Below are positions 24,403 to 31,220 of a stretch of 64,000 nucleotides of DNA, in pieces. Both the position numbers and the translations under genes were made by a program. Position 1 is the first letter of the stretch. The number at the start of each line of letters is the position of its first letter. The notes under the pieces are model-generated. The model was not told the origin of the DNA. It was given only the letters and a program-made list of their open reading frames with translations, and did no database searches. This DNA comes from Collinsella sp. An307 (GTDB taxonomy: Bacteria > Actinomycetota > Coriobacteriia > Coriobacteriales > Coriobacteriaceae): assembly GCF_002161805.1 (NCBI RefSeq), contig NZ_NFIP01000007.1, positions 62,001-126,000 of the forward strand, read 5' to 3'.

Positions 24403-26422
24403 GGGCGATCTCCTCCTCGATCTCGGTCGACAGCTCGAGCCATTCGTCCTCGGCGTCGGCGATCTTCTTCTTCAGGTCGTTGTACTCGGCGAGCGCCGCG
24501 TTGAAGCGCTCCTGGTCGGCGTAGAGCTCCTCGGAGGCCATGAGTGCCATGAGCTCGTCATAGCGCGCGCGGTCGCGTTCCAGATTCTTCTCAAGGGCTG
24601 ACAAGCGCGTGCGACGTGACTTAAGACGACGGTTGAGCTCGGCACGAGCCTCGGCCTCGGCGCGCTTCTGCTCCTTGGTCTTATGCGCCTCGCGTGCAGG
24701 TGCGCTGGCAGGAGTGTCCTCTTTGCGGTGCGTGCGTGGAACGCTCCTCACCGGTGCTGCGGCCGGCGTTTCCGTTGCGGAGGCGTTTTCGGCCGCGGCC
24801 CGCTGCGCCAGATCCTCGCGCTTGAAGAGGTAATAGTCGTAGTCGCCATCGATGACGGTCATCTTGCCGTCGCGAATGTCGATGACGCGGTTGGCAACAG
24901 AGCGGACGAGGTGCTCGTCGTGGGAGATGAGCACGAGCGTGCCGGGGAAGTTTTTGAGCGCGTTCTCGAGCATGTCCACCGAGTCGATGTCAAGGTGGTT
25001 GGTGGGCTCGTCGAGGCAAAGGAGCGCCTCGGGCGCTACAAGCATCTTGGCGAGTGCCAAGCGCGCCTTCTCGCCGCCGGAGAGCACGCCAACGCGCTTA
25101 TCGACGTCCTCACCGGAGAAGAGGAAGGCGCCAAGGAGGCTTCGCTGCTGCGGAACTGTCCACGTGGGGGCAACCGAGTCGATCTCCTGCAGGACCGTGT
25201 TGGATTCCTTTAGGCCCTCGAGCTGATGCTGGGCGTAGTAGGCAACGCCCACGTTCACGCCGAGCTCGCGCGTGCCCGCGCTTGGCGCCTCGATACCGGC
25301 GAGCATCTTCATGAGGGTCGACTTGCCGGCACCGTTGGGGCCCACGAGCGCCACATGGTCGCCGCGGTAGAGCGTGAGGTCAAGCCCGCTGTAGATGTGC
25401 TTCTCGCCGTAGGACTTTGACACGCCCTCGAGCTTCACCACCATGTCGCCCGAGCGCGGCGGGTCGGGGAACTTGAAGTCGACGTGTTTGTGACCCTCGG
25501 GCAAGATCACGAGCTCGCTTTTGATCTGCTCGATGCGGCGCATGCGCTCCTGTGCCTGAGCGGCCTTGGTGGGCTTATAGCGGAACTTGTCCACAAAGAC
25601 CTGCATGTGCGCGATCTCGCGTTCCTGAGCGGCGCGCTTGGCGCGCATCTGCTCGAGGTTGTCCTCACGCTGCTTCAAGTACGAGCTGTAGTTGCCCGTA
25701 TAGGTGGTGATACGGCGGTTTTCGATTGCGGCAACATGATCCACGCATGCGTCCATAAAGGCGCGGTCGTGAGATACGATCAGCACGGCGCCCTCATAGG
25801 AAGCGATGAAGCCGCGCAGCCACTGTACGCTTTCAAGGTCGAGGTGGTTGGTGGGCTCGTCCAGAAGGAGCACGTCGGGGTGGCGCAGGAAGAGCTTGGC
25901 AAGCGCGATGCGCATCTGCCAGCCACCGGAGAACTCGGCGCAGAGCTTTCCAAAATCCTCAACGGGAAAGCCCAGACCTGCCAAGATCTGGCGCGCGTTG
26001 CTCTCGAGCTCGTAGCCGCCCAGGCGCTCAAAGCGGTCGAGAACCTGACCGTATTCGTTCAGAAGCGTTTGCGGAACCTCGCCCGACTCCCCTGCCTCGG
26101 CGATCTTTTGCTGGAGGTGCTCGGCGCGCTCGCCGAGCTCACGAATCTCGTGGGCCGACGCCACGACCTCGTCGATAACGGGGACGTCAGAGGCAAGTTG
26201 GGTCTCCTGCTCGAGGTAGCCCACGTTCACGCCTTTGGCAAAGGTGATGGTGCCTGCATCCGGAGCGTCTTGGCCCATAATGATCTTGAGGAGCGTGGTC
26301 TTGCCGGCACCATTGGGGCCGACGAGGGCATAGCGATCCCGCGGGTTGACCTGGAAGGACGCTCCCGAGAACAGGACACGCGCCCCAAAGCTCTTTTCTA
26401 CCTTCTCGACGGAAAGGATCAT
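24389..26422 (-). CDS. ABC-F family ATPase
   Basis: A 677-aa soluble protein with two ABC ATPase domains in one chain and no membrane segments. Walker A motifs are [10 protein letters not shown] (about 34-43) and [10 protein letters not shown] (about 360-369). Signature motifs are [15 protein letters not shown] and [16 protein letters not shown] long linker joins the two, and a C-terminal coiled coil (about 575-677) resembles Uup/YdiF. Members act on ribosomes; some protect against antibiotics, but housekeeping roles are commoner. No drug-related context is seen. It heads the long minus-strand run. Confidence 0.9.
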   Translation of the reverse strand: MILSVEKVEKSFGARVLFSGASFQVNPRDRYALVGPNGAGKTTLLKIIMGQDAPDAGTITFAKGVNVGYLEQETQLASDVPVIDEVVASAHEIRELGERAEHLQQKIAEAGESGEVPQTLLNEYGQVLDRFERLGGYELESNARQILAGLGFPVEDFGKLCAEFSGGWQMRIALAKLFLRHPDVLLLDEPTNHLDLESVQWLRGFIASYEGAVLIVSHDRAFMDACVDHVAAIENRRITTYTGNYSSYLKQREDNLEQMRAKRAAQEREIAHMQVFVDKFRYKPTKAAQAQERMRRIEQIKSELVILPEGHKHVDFKFPDPPRSGDMVVKLEGVSKSYGEKHIYSGLDLTLYRGDHVALVGPNGAGKSTLMKMLAGIEAPSAGTRELGVNVGVAYYAQHQLEGLKESNTVLQEIDSVAPTWTVPQQRSLLGAFLFSGEDVDKRVGVLSGGEKARLALAKMLVAPEALLCLDEPTNHLDIDSVDMLENALKNFPGTLVLISHDEHLVRSVANRVIDIRDGKMTVIDGDYDYYLFKREDLAQRAAAENASATETPAAAPVRSVPRTHRKEDTPASAPAREAHKTKEQKRAEAEARAELNRRLKSRRTRLSALEKNLERDRARYDELMALMASEELYADQERFNAALAEYNDLKKKIADAEDEWLELSTEIEEEIARGCA

Positions 26423-26450
26423 GGTTACCTACCTGCCTGCTCAACGTTTC

Positions 26451-26464
26451 AGCAACCGGTTGCT
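26451..26464. promoter_or_regulatory. Perfect palindrome upstream of the ABC-F gene
   Basis: AGCAACCGGTTGCT, a perfect 14-bp palindrome about 30 bases ahead of the ABC-F start codon and just below the tRNA-Val terminator. Possible operator or RNA stem in the leader; no binding protein known. Confidence 0.35.
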
Positions 26465-26467
26465 AGC

Positions 26468-26495
26468 AAAAGGGCCGAGGATCTCTCCCCGGCCC
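26468..26495 (-). terminator. Terminator of tRNA-Val
   Basis: A 6-bp GGGCCG/CGGCCC hairpin with a 12-base loop followed on minus by TTTT, 12 bases beyond the tRNA 3' end. Confidence 0.7.
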
Positions 26496-26507
26496 CGTCA
26501 GATTCGA

Positions 26508-26582
26508 TGGTGGGCGTTACAAGATTTGAACTTGTGACCCCTTCCGTGTGAAGGAAGTGCTCTACCCCTGAGCCAAACGCCC
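26508..26582 (-). tRNA. tRNA-Val, anticodon CAC
   Basis: A 75-base cloverleaf including an encoded CCA. The acceptor stem is GGGCGTT/AACGCCC, the anticodon arm CTTCC-TTCACAC-GGAAG gives anticodon CAC (GUG codons), and the T-arm loop is TTCAAAT. It has its own promoter and terminator. Confidence 0.96.
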
Positions 26583-26604
26583 ATCTGCCTCTTCGGCGTA
26601 AGCT

Positions 26605-26633
26605 ATCCTAGCATGACCCTCAACCGCTGCCAA
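26605..26633 (-). promoter_or_regulatory. Promoter of tRNA-Val
   Basis: On the minus strand -35 TTGGCA (26628-26633), a 17-base spacer and -10 TAGGAT (26605-26610), close upstream of the tRNA. Confidence 0.7.
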
Positions 26634-26658
26634 CCCCCAATGTGAATCTTTCCACAAT

Positions 26659-26705
26659 GTGATGCAGCGGTGCGGTCTGTTCCCGGCATTTGGGCCCTGC
26701 ATCAC
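26659..26705. repeat. Inverted repeat after the surface-protein gene
   Basis: Arms GTGATGCAG (26659-26667) and CTGCATCAC (26697-26705) with a 29-base spacer, 30 bases beyond the surface-protein stop. It may terminate that gene, though no T run follows. Confidence 0.45.
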
Positions 26706-26733
26706 CACATGGGCTGAGGACGGAAAGCGATCA

Positions 26734-28968
26734 CTACAACCTTTGATGCTCGCGTGAGAGCGCACGACCGCACAGTATTGTGGCTACGCCTAGGACGATC
26801 GCCGCCACGCTCCCAAGTAGCGGAAGGGGTGAATCTCCCGTGGGGACGATGGTTTCGTTTGCTTTGCCTTCGGCGACCGCAAATGTCGTCTTAGCAGTTC
26901 CGGTGGTGGATATGATTTCGAGCTCGTGGCTGCCAAGTTTCAGACTCGCGAGATAGCTCGCCTTCAGCGTGATGACGGTGCTGCCCTCGGCAACATGGAA
27001 ATGCTTCTGGTCAACGGCCGTGCCATCGAGGCGCACCTCGCGGAAATCCTCATACGCGGCGTTCGAAGTGAACGTGAGGTTCTTTGCGCTCCCCTTCTGC
27101 CATGTGGAATCGGCGCCAGCGATGATCTTTGGTGAGAATCCGGGGTCGATGCCGTCACAGGCGGCGCAGTGCCCGTCATCCTCGTATTCGTGTCCCGCCG
27201 CAGGAACAGTTTCGCCCTTCGCAATCTCGTATCCGCAGACGGAGCAGGCCGTGTCACCGGTGTAGCCCTCCTCGGTGCAGGTGGCGCCATGTGCTCCCTC
27301 GATCTTGGGCGTATGCGCAGCGAAGTCAAGCCTGTCGCCGCAAGCCGCGCAGGCGTGCCAGTGGCCGTTCGCGTCGCTCGACCACGCGCCGGCGGGGTCG
27401 TGCTTGACCGTTACCGTGCAGGTCGCGGTCTTGCCGCCGTCCGTCGTGGTGACGGTGATGGTGGCGGTGCCCGCGCCCACGGCGATAACAGTGCCGCTCG
27501 CGTCCACCGTGGCGACACCGGGAGCGGTGCTGTTCCACGTCACTTTCTGGTTGGTGGCGTCGGCCGGCGTTATGGTGGCGACAAGGGTCTCGCTGCTGCC
27601 CTCGGTCAGCGTCAGCTCGGTCTTGTTCAGCGACACTCCGGTGACCGGAACGTCGGTTTGCGCTTCGATTGAAATGCTCAACTGTTTGCTGTCGGAGCCG
27701 TAGGCATTGGTCGCCGTCACGGTAAAGGCGCTCGTGCCTGCCGCGGTTGGGGTGCCGGAGATCACTCCGTTTTCCAACTTCAATCCCGCAGGAAGTGTAC
27801 CGCCGTTTTCAAGGCTCCATGTAATGGTGACGGAGCCAGTGGCCGCAAGGGTCTGACTGTATTCTTCGTTTACCGTGCCGTTGGGCAGGCTTTCGGTGGT
27901 GATGGCGGGGGCATATTTCACTGCACCCGTTATCTTATCTTCACCGGTGAGGGTGCCGCCATTTACAATTACCTCATGGCTACCCGTGTTCAGGCTTGCC
28001 CCGTCCCCGATGGTCAGGCTCTCGCCCTCGTTGATGGTGATATTCTCCTGCAAGGTCACATCGCCGTATACAGTGCCTTCCGTTCCGTCAAAGACGATTC
28101 CGCCACTGGTGCCGGTACCGGAACCAACAACGATTTGATCACTGAGATCGTTAAGATTGGAACTAGATGCCTTGATCCCGCCTGTTTTGGCGTCCACGAT
28201 CGCATTTTCGCTGACCGTCAGACTGGTAGTGGCACCGGTGGCTTGAGATGATCCCACATAAAACAGTATCCCATCATTGTTTCCAGTGCCGCTGGCGGTC
28301 AGGCTACCGCCGTCGACGGAAAGAGAGATATTCGGGGAGTCGGTGGCGCTTGCGCCGGACTGCACACAGACGCCGGCGTAGCCAGAATAGGTTTGAGTAG
28401 ACTTTGCATCGACGGAAGCGTTTTTAATGGTCAGGGAGGCGCCGCCTGTTCCGCCTATGATAAGTAGACCGCTGCCGCCTGTACCGGTAACTGTCAGGAT
28501 GCCGTTATCGCCGTTATCGCCGCCGTTTTTGATGACAAGGGAGGCATCCGCACCTGGTGTAGTTCCTTGACCTGCATTCACAAAAATTCCATAGTGGCCC
28601 GTGATGGTATTCTCGCCAATCAGTTCGATGGTCAGGGCAACTGGTTGATCGCTGTTGGACTGAGCATAGATCCCGGCGCCATAAGGAACTGATGAAATAC
28701 TGTCGTTTCCCGTGATCGTCGCCCCGTTTAAGGTCAGGGTTGCGGTGCTGGGGTCGTATTTGACAGTCCAATCGTTTTCACTGCCTTCTACCAGACTACC
28801 TTGTGTTGAACCTGCTTTTAAGTAGGTTGTCGCGTTACCGTTTGTAATCTGGTAATTGCCCACATACAGTGTTGTAGGAGCATTTTCCGCTGCCAGCGCC
28901 GTGACGGGGAGCGCGAGTAAACTGAGCAGTGCCGCAACGAACACGGTCGCAATCGTTCTTTTCAGCAT
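26734..28968 (-). CDS. Large secreted surface protein with Ig-like domains
   Basis: A 744-aa exported protein. It has a signal peptide (about 1-28, ending ALAA) and a Gly/Thr/Ser-rich region (about 30-340) like firmicute carbohydrate-binding-type proteins (WTVKYDPSTATLTLNG, IYAQSNSDQPVALTIEL). A putative Ig domain (PAGLKLENGVISGTPTAAG) and a Big_2 Ig-like domain (VSLNKTELTLTEGSS) follow. Next comes a Cys-rich stretch with CAAC, CSVCG and CAAC, and then a C-terminal membrane segment with a basic tail. There is no canonical LPXTG; IVPTGDS precedes the anchor. GGAGG six bases ahead favours the ATG at 28968. Probably adhesion; downstream of the dual-HTH regulator gene. Confidence 0.8.
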   Translation of the reverse strand: MLKRTIATVFVAALLSLLALPVTALAAENAPTTLYVGNYQITNGNATTYLKAGSTQGSLVEGSENDWTVKYDPSTATLTLNGATITGNDSISSVPYGAGIYAQSNSDQPVALTIELIGENTITGHYGIFVNAGQGTTPGADASLVIKNGGDNGDNGILTVTGTGGSGLLIIGGTGGASLTIKNASVDAKSTQTYSGYAGVCVQSGASATDSPNISLSVDGGSLTASGTGNNDGILFYVGSSQATGATTSLTVSENAIVDAKTGGIKASSSNLNDLSDQIVVGSGTGTSGGIVFDGTEGTVYGDVTLQENITINEGESLTIGDGASLNTGSHEVIVNGGTLTGEDKITGAVKYAPAITTESLPNGTVNEEYSQTLAATGSVTITWSLENGGTLPAGLKLENGVISGTPTAAGTSAFTVTATNAYGSDSKQLSISIEAQTDVPVTGVSLNKTELTLTEGSSETLVATITPADATNQKVTWNSTAPGVATVDASGTVIAVGAGTATITVTTTDGGKTATCTVTVKHDPAGAWSSDANGHWHACAACGDRLDFAAHTPKIEGAHGATCTEEGYTGDTACSVCGYEIAKGETVPAAGHEYEDDGHCAACDGIDPGFSPKIIAGADSTWQKGSAKNLTFTSNAAYEDFREVRLDGTAVDQKHFHVAEGSTVITLKASYLASLKLGSHELEIISTTGTAKTTFAVAEGKANETIVPTGDSPLPLLGSVAAIVLGVATILCGRALSREHQRL

Positions 28969-29137
28969 CTTCATCCTCCACCCGGCGCATACGCTGTCGG
29001 CACAACAGATCTTGAACCCATTGTTGAGGAGAGGGCGCCGCCTTCCCCTACCCGACAAGCGGGGCAATATGGGGAGAGTGGAGACGCGGCGGACACAAAT
29101 CGCCTCACTAAACTTGCTAAAGTGCCCGAAAGCCTGC

Positions 29138-30343
29138 CTACGCCAACATGAACTGCGATAGATCCTTGCGGCTCGTCACGCCGAGCTTGCGAAACGCGTT
29201 AGACAGGCACTCCTTAACGCGATTCACCGAAAAGCCCATGTGCTCGGCGATCTCGGCGTTCGACCAGTCGCGCGAGGCGAGCATGCAGACCGCAAACTCG
29301 GTGGTGGTAAGGTTGTCCGCCACGTCGTCGGCCGTCTGCGGGTTGTGGACGCGCCGCCAGCCGGCGCTGAAACGATACGTGATGTCGATCATGCGCTTGA
29401 AGTCGTCCTGCCACGCGGGCTTGATCGCGGCCTCGAGCATGCCGCCCAGAAGGCCGTGGTGCTCGCCGAGGGGCTGGATGAGGCCGTCCGGTCGCGCGAT
29501 GTCCCATGCAGCGAGGACGTGCTGGCGCGCCTCGTCGGTTCGGCGAAGTGCCATGAGGTTCATGACGGCCGCGAGGTGCAGGTAGATGGCCGGTATGGGA
29601 TAGAGCGTATCCGCCATGACGAAGGCTCCCAGCACGATGCCGTAGCTCTGCTCGTAGGCGCCCTCGAGGTAGAGGCGGTGCGCCTTAACGTAACAGGCGA
29701 AGAGCCTAAGGCCGGGCGGCAGGAGGGAAAGCAAGTCGGAGACGTGTTGCACGGGCGTGGGTGCGGGCAGGTGCAATAAGGCGCTCGCAGCGTTACCAAT
29801 GAAGGCCGCCATGGCCGTCACTTCAGAAGGCGTACCCCCCATTTCAGAATTCATGTTCCCGAGGGCGCCGTCAAGCGCGAAGCGGGCGTCGTTGATGCGA
29901 CCAAGGCTGAGGTTCGAGAACGCGCAGATGAGGCAGGCGGAGAGACGCGCCTCGGGGTCGTCGCTCTTGAGGAGCGGGGCGGCAAGGTCGCGCGCACGCT
30001 CCGCGTTGCCGGAGAAGTAGGCGAGCTCGGCTTGCGCGACAGACGCGCGCGTGCCCCTCGCAAGGGAGGCAACAAATGCCTTCGCAGTTCCCGGGGTATA
30101 GGCAGTGCTCATGAGCGGCATGAGGTTTTGGAAGGAGGACGTGGGACGAGGGCTTGGCACCTGCGGTGCGAAGGCGCGCTCTCCCCTGCGTGGGTCATCA
30201 GGCTTGACCGTGCCCTCGGGGATACGCCACGAGCCGCCAAGCTTCTCGGCACCCGCGATGCGCCCCTCCTTGCAGTAGCGCTGCACGAGGCGCGTCGTCA
30301 CGCCCCAACGGTGCGCCGCTTCCTCTGCCGTGATGTAGGGCAT
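29138..30343 (-). CDS. Regulator with an N-terminal excisionase-type HTH and a C-terminal LuxR HTH
   Basis: A 401-aa protein. Residues 1-55 (ITAEEAAHRWGVTTRLVQRY, GSWRIPEG) form an excisionase/MerR-like DNA-binding domain. The middle (about 75-330) is helical and Ala/Leu-rich, TPR-like. Residues 340-401 (LTTTEFAVCMLAS, WSNAEIAEHMGFSVNRVKEC, FRKLGVTSRKDL) form a LuxR-type HTH. Two DNA-binding domains in one chain are unusual. GGGGAG precedes the ATG. GTTCG/CGAAC inverted repeats lie over its promoter, suggesting autoregulation. The surface-protein gene downstream is the likely target. Confidence 0.8.
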   Translation of the reverse strand: MPYITAEEAAHRWGVTTRLVQRYCKEGRIAGAEKLGGSWRIPEGTVKPDDPRRGERAFAPQVPSPRPTSSFQNLMPLMSTAYTPGTAKAFVASLARGTRASVAQAELAYFSGNAERARDLAAPLLKSDDPEARLSACLICAFSNLSLGRINDARFALDGALGNMNSEMGGTPSEVTAMAAFIGNAASALLHLPAPTPVQHVSDLLSLLPPGLRLFACYVKAHRLYLEGAYEQSYGIVLGAFVMADTLYPIPAIYLHLAAVMNLMALRRTDEARQHVLAAWDIARPDGLIQPLGEHHGLLGGMLEAAIKPAWQDDFKRMIDITYRFSAGWRRVHNPQTADDVADNLTTTEFAVCMLASRDWSNAEIAEHMGFSVNRVKECLSNAFRKLGVTSRKDLSQFMLA

Positions 30344-30397
30344 CTGCTCCCCTTATCTGCTATTGGTTGACCTGTACTGGGAAGCAGCATAGCAGAA

Positions 30398-30421
30398 CGA
30401 ACTGTTCGGCAATACGAACAG
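30398..30421. promoter_or_regulatory. Operator-like GTTCG/CGAAC repeats upstream of the regulator
   Basis: Three alternating half sites: CGAAC (30398), GTTCG (30404) and CGAAC (30415). They form the inverted repeats CGAAC-T-GTTCG and CTGTTCG-6 bases-CGAACAG. On the minus strand they cover the likely -35 region of a promoter with -10 TATGCT just downstream (plus 30386-30391). The outer spacing differs from a LexA box. Confidence 0.6.
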
Positions 30422-30448
30422 AAAAAGGCCAGACGCGAAGCCCGGCCT
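30422..30448 (-). terminator. Terminator of the CAU tRNA
   Basis: A 9-bp stem allowing G-T pairs (minus AGGCCGGGC/GTCTGGCCT), a TTCGC loop and TTTTT. It insulates the regulator gene from the tRNA genes upstream. Confidence 0.8.
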
Positions 30449-30457
30449 AAAGATAGT

Positions 30458-30533
30458 TGGTGGGCCCAGCAGGATTCGAACCTGCAACCCAGGGATTATG
30501 AGTCCCCTGCGCTAACCGTTGCGCCATGAGCCC
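30458..30533 (-). tRNA. tRNA with anticodon CAT (elongator Met, or Ile2)
   Basis: A 76-base cloverleaf including an encoded CCA, with the acceptor stem GGGCTCA/TGGGCCC. The anticodon loop CTCATAA carries CAT, which fits elongator tRNA-Met or the lysidine-modified tRNA-Ile2; sequence alone does not settle which. It does not look like initiator tRNA. A terminator-like hairpin lies only eight bases upstream. Confidence 0.92.
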
Positions 30534-30540
30534 GAATAGT

Positions 30541-30568
30541 AAAACGCCCTCCGAGAAATCGGAGGGCG
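30541..30568 (-). terminator. Terminator between tRNA-Ala copy 1 and the CAU tRNA
   Basis: A perfect 10-bp hairpin (CGCCCTCCGA/TCGGAGGGCG) with a 4-base loop and TTTT on the minus strand, 14 bases beyond tRNA-Ala. Confidence 0.85.
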
Positions 30569-30582
30569 GCGGTTCACTTGGG

Positions 30583-30655
30583 TGGAGACGAGGGGGATCG
30601 AACCCCTGACCTCTTGACTGCCAGTCAAGCGCTCTCCCAGCTGAGCTACGCCCCC
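30583..30655 (-). tRNA. tRNA-Ala, anticodon GGC, copy 1
   Basis: A 73-base cloverleaf without encoded CCA. The acceptor stem is GGGGGCG/CGTCTCC (two G-T pairs) and the anticodon arm CTTGA-CTGGCAG-TCAAG gives GGC (GCC and GCU codons). It is identical, with its flanks (30577-30659), to copy 2 at 31054-31136. Confidence 0.97.
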
Positions 30656-30671
30656 AAGCGGTGCGTGAAAT

Positions 30672-30700
30672 ACTATACGGAAACGTCTCGTTGAATGCAA
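30672..30700 (-). promoter_or_regulatory. Promoter of tRNA-Ala copy 1
   Basis: On minus: -35 TTGCAT (30695-30700), a 17-base spacer and -10 TATAGT (30672-30677), 16 bases before the tRNA. Confidence 0.75.
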
Positions 30701-30851
30701 GCCCCAAAATGAAAGAATCCAGATTGCGCGCTTAAACCGGCGTGTTCCATGCGAGATTTTGTCTGAACTAAGAATCGAGATGTTTAGGAAGTTCAAGCTG
30801 ACAAGCTGAGGTTTGCTTCTTATCGATGCCTGGCATAACCATAATATCAAG

Positions 30852-30971
30852 TATTCAATAATCCGTGACGCTTCTTCAGAGTATGCGTGCTGGCTACATC
30901 CGCTTTTTCCTCGGCGTTTCGATTACTGATAGGGGCTTCTAGTCCGTTCCCCGAGTACAGATTATTGAATA
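30852..30971. repeat. 120-bp segment bounded by perfect 12-bp inverted repeats
   Basis: Arms TATTCAATAATC (30852-30863) and GATTATTGAATA (30960-30971) are perfect inverted repeats; extending inward by three bases adds one mismatch. The 96 bases between them code for nothing recognisable. The layout resembles a very small MITE-like element, or a cruciform. Confidence 0.45.
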
Positions 30972-31018
30972 ACTGAAATTCCTCAAAATGAATGATGTCA
31001 TCATAATTGCGCGCAAAC

Positions 31019-31047
31019 AAAAAGGCCTCTGATTAACCAGAGGCCTT
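31019..31047 (-). terminator. Terminator of tRNA-Ala copy 2
   Basis: A perfect 10-bp hairpin (AAGGCCTCTG/CAGAGGCCTT) with a 6-base loop, followed on minus by TTTTT. Confidence 0.88.
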
Positions 31048-31059
31048 AAAGATCTTGGG

Positions 31060-31132
31060 TGGAGACGAGGGGGATCGAACCCCTGACCTCTTGACTGCCA
31101 GTCAAGCGCTCTCCCAGCTGAGCTACGCCCCC
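31060..31132 (-). tRNA. tRNA-Ala, anticodon GGC, copy 2
   Basis: Identical in sequence to copy 1, 73 bases, with no encoded CCA. It has a separate promoter and terminator, so the duplicates are independently transcribed. Confidence 0.97.
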
Positions 31133-31147
31133 AAGCAACGAGAAATT

Positions 31148-31176
31148 ACTATAGGCGAAGTGCTCTTCTAGCGCAA
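31148..31176 (-). promoter_or_regulatory. Promoter of tRNA-Ala copy 2
   Basis: On minus: -35 TTGCGC (31171-31176), a 17-base spacer and -10 TATAGT (31148-31153). Confidence 0.75.
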
Positions 31177-31220
31177 GGGGTGAATTGTGGCAAATTCTTG
31201 CGCAAGAAGATGTCTCTTGT

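Larger units (their letters stand above)
30656..31059. other. Spacer between the two tRNA-Ala copies
   Basis: 404 bases, clearly richer in A+T than the surroundings, with no convincing coding frame. It holds the promoter of copy 1 at its left end, a 120-bp inverted-repeat element (30852-30971) and the terminator of copy 2 at its right end. Confidence 0.6.

Noticed and set aside
30398..30408. CGAAC-T-GTTCG as a LexA box
   Set aside because: Spacing between the half sites is 1 base where Gram-positive LexA boxes have 4, and the third half site suggests a different regulator.
31195..31208. TTCTTGCGCAAGAA after proS as a terminator
   Set aside because: It is a palindrome with a loop of only four bases once folded, giving a weak 5-bp stem, and only three T follow.
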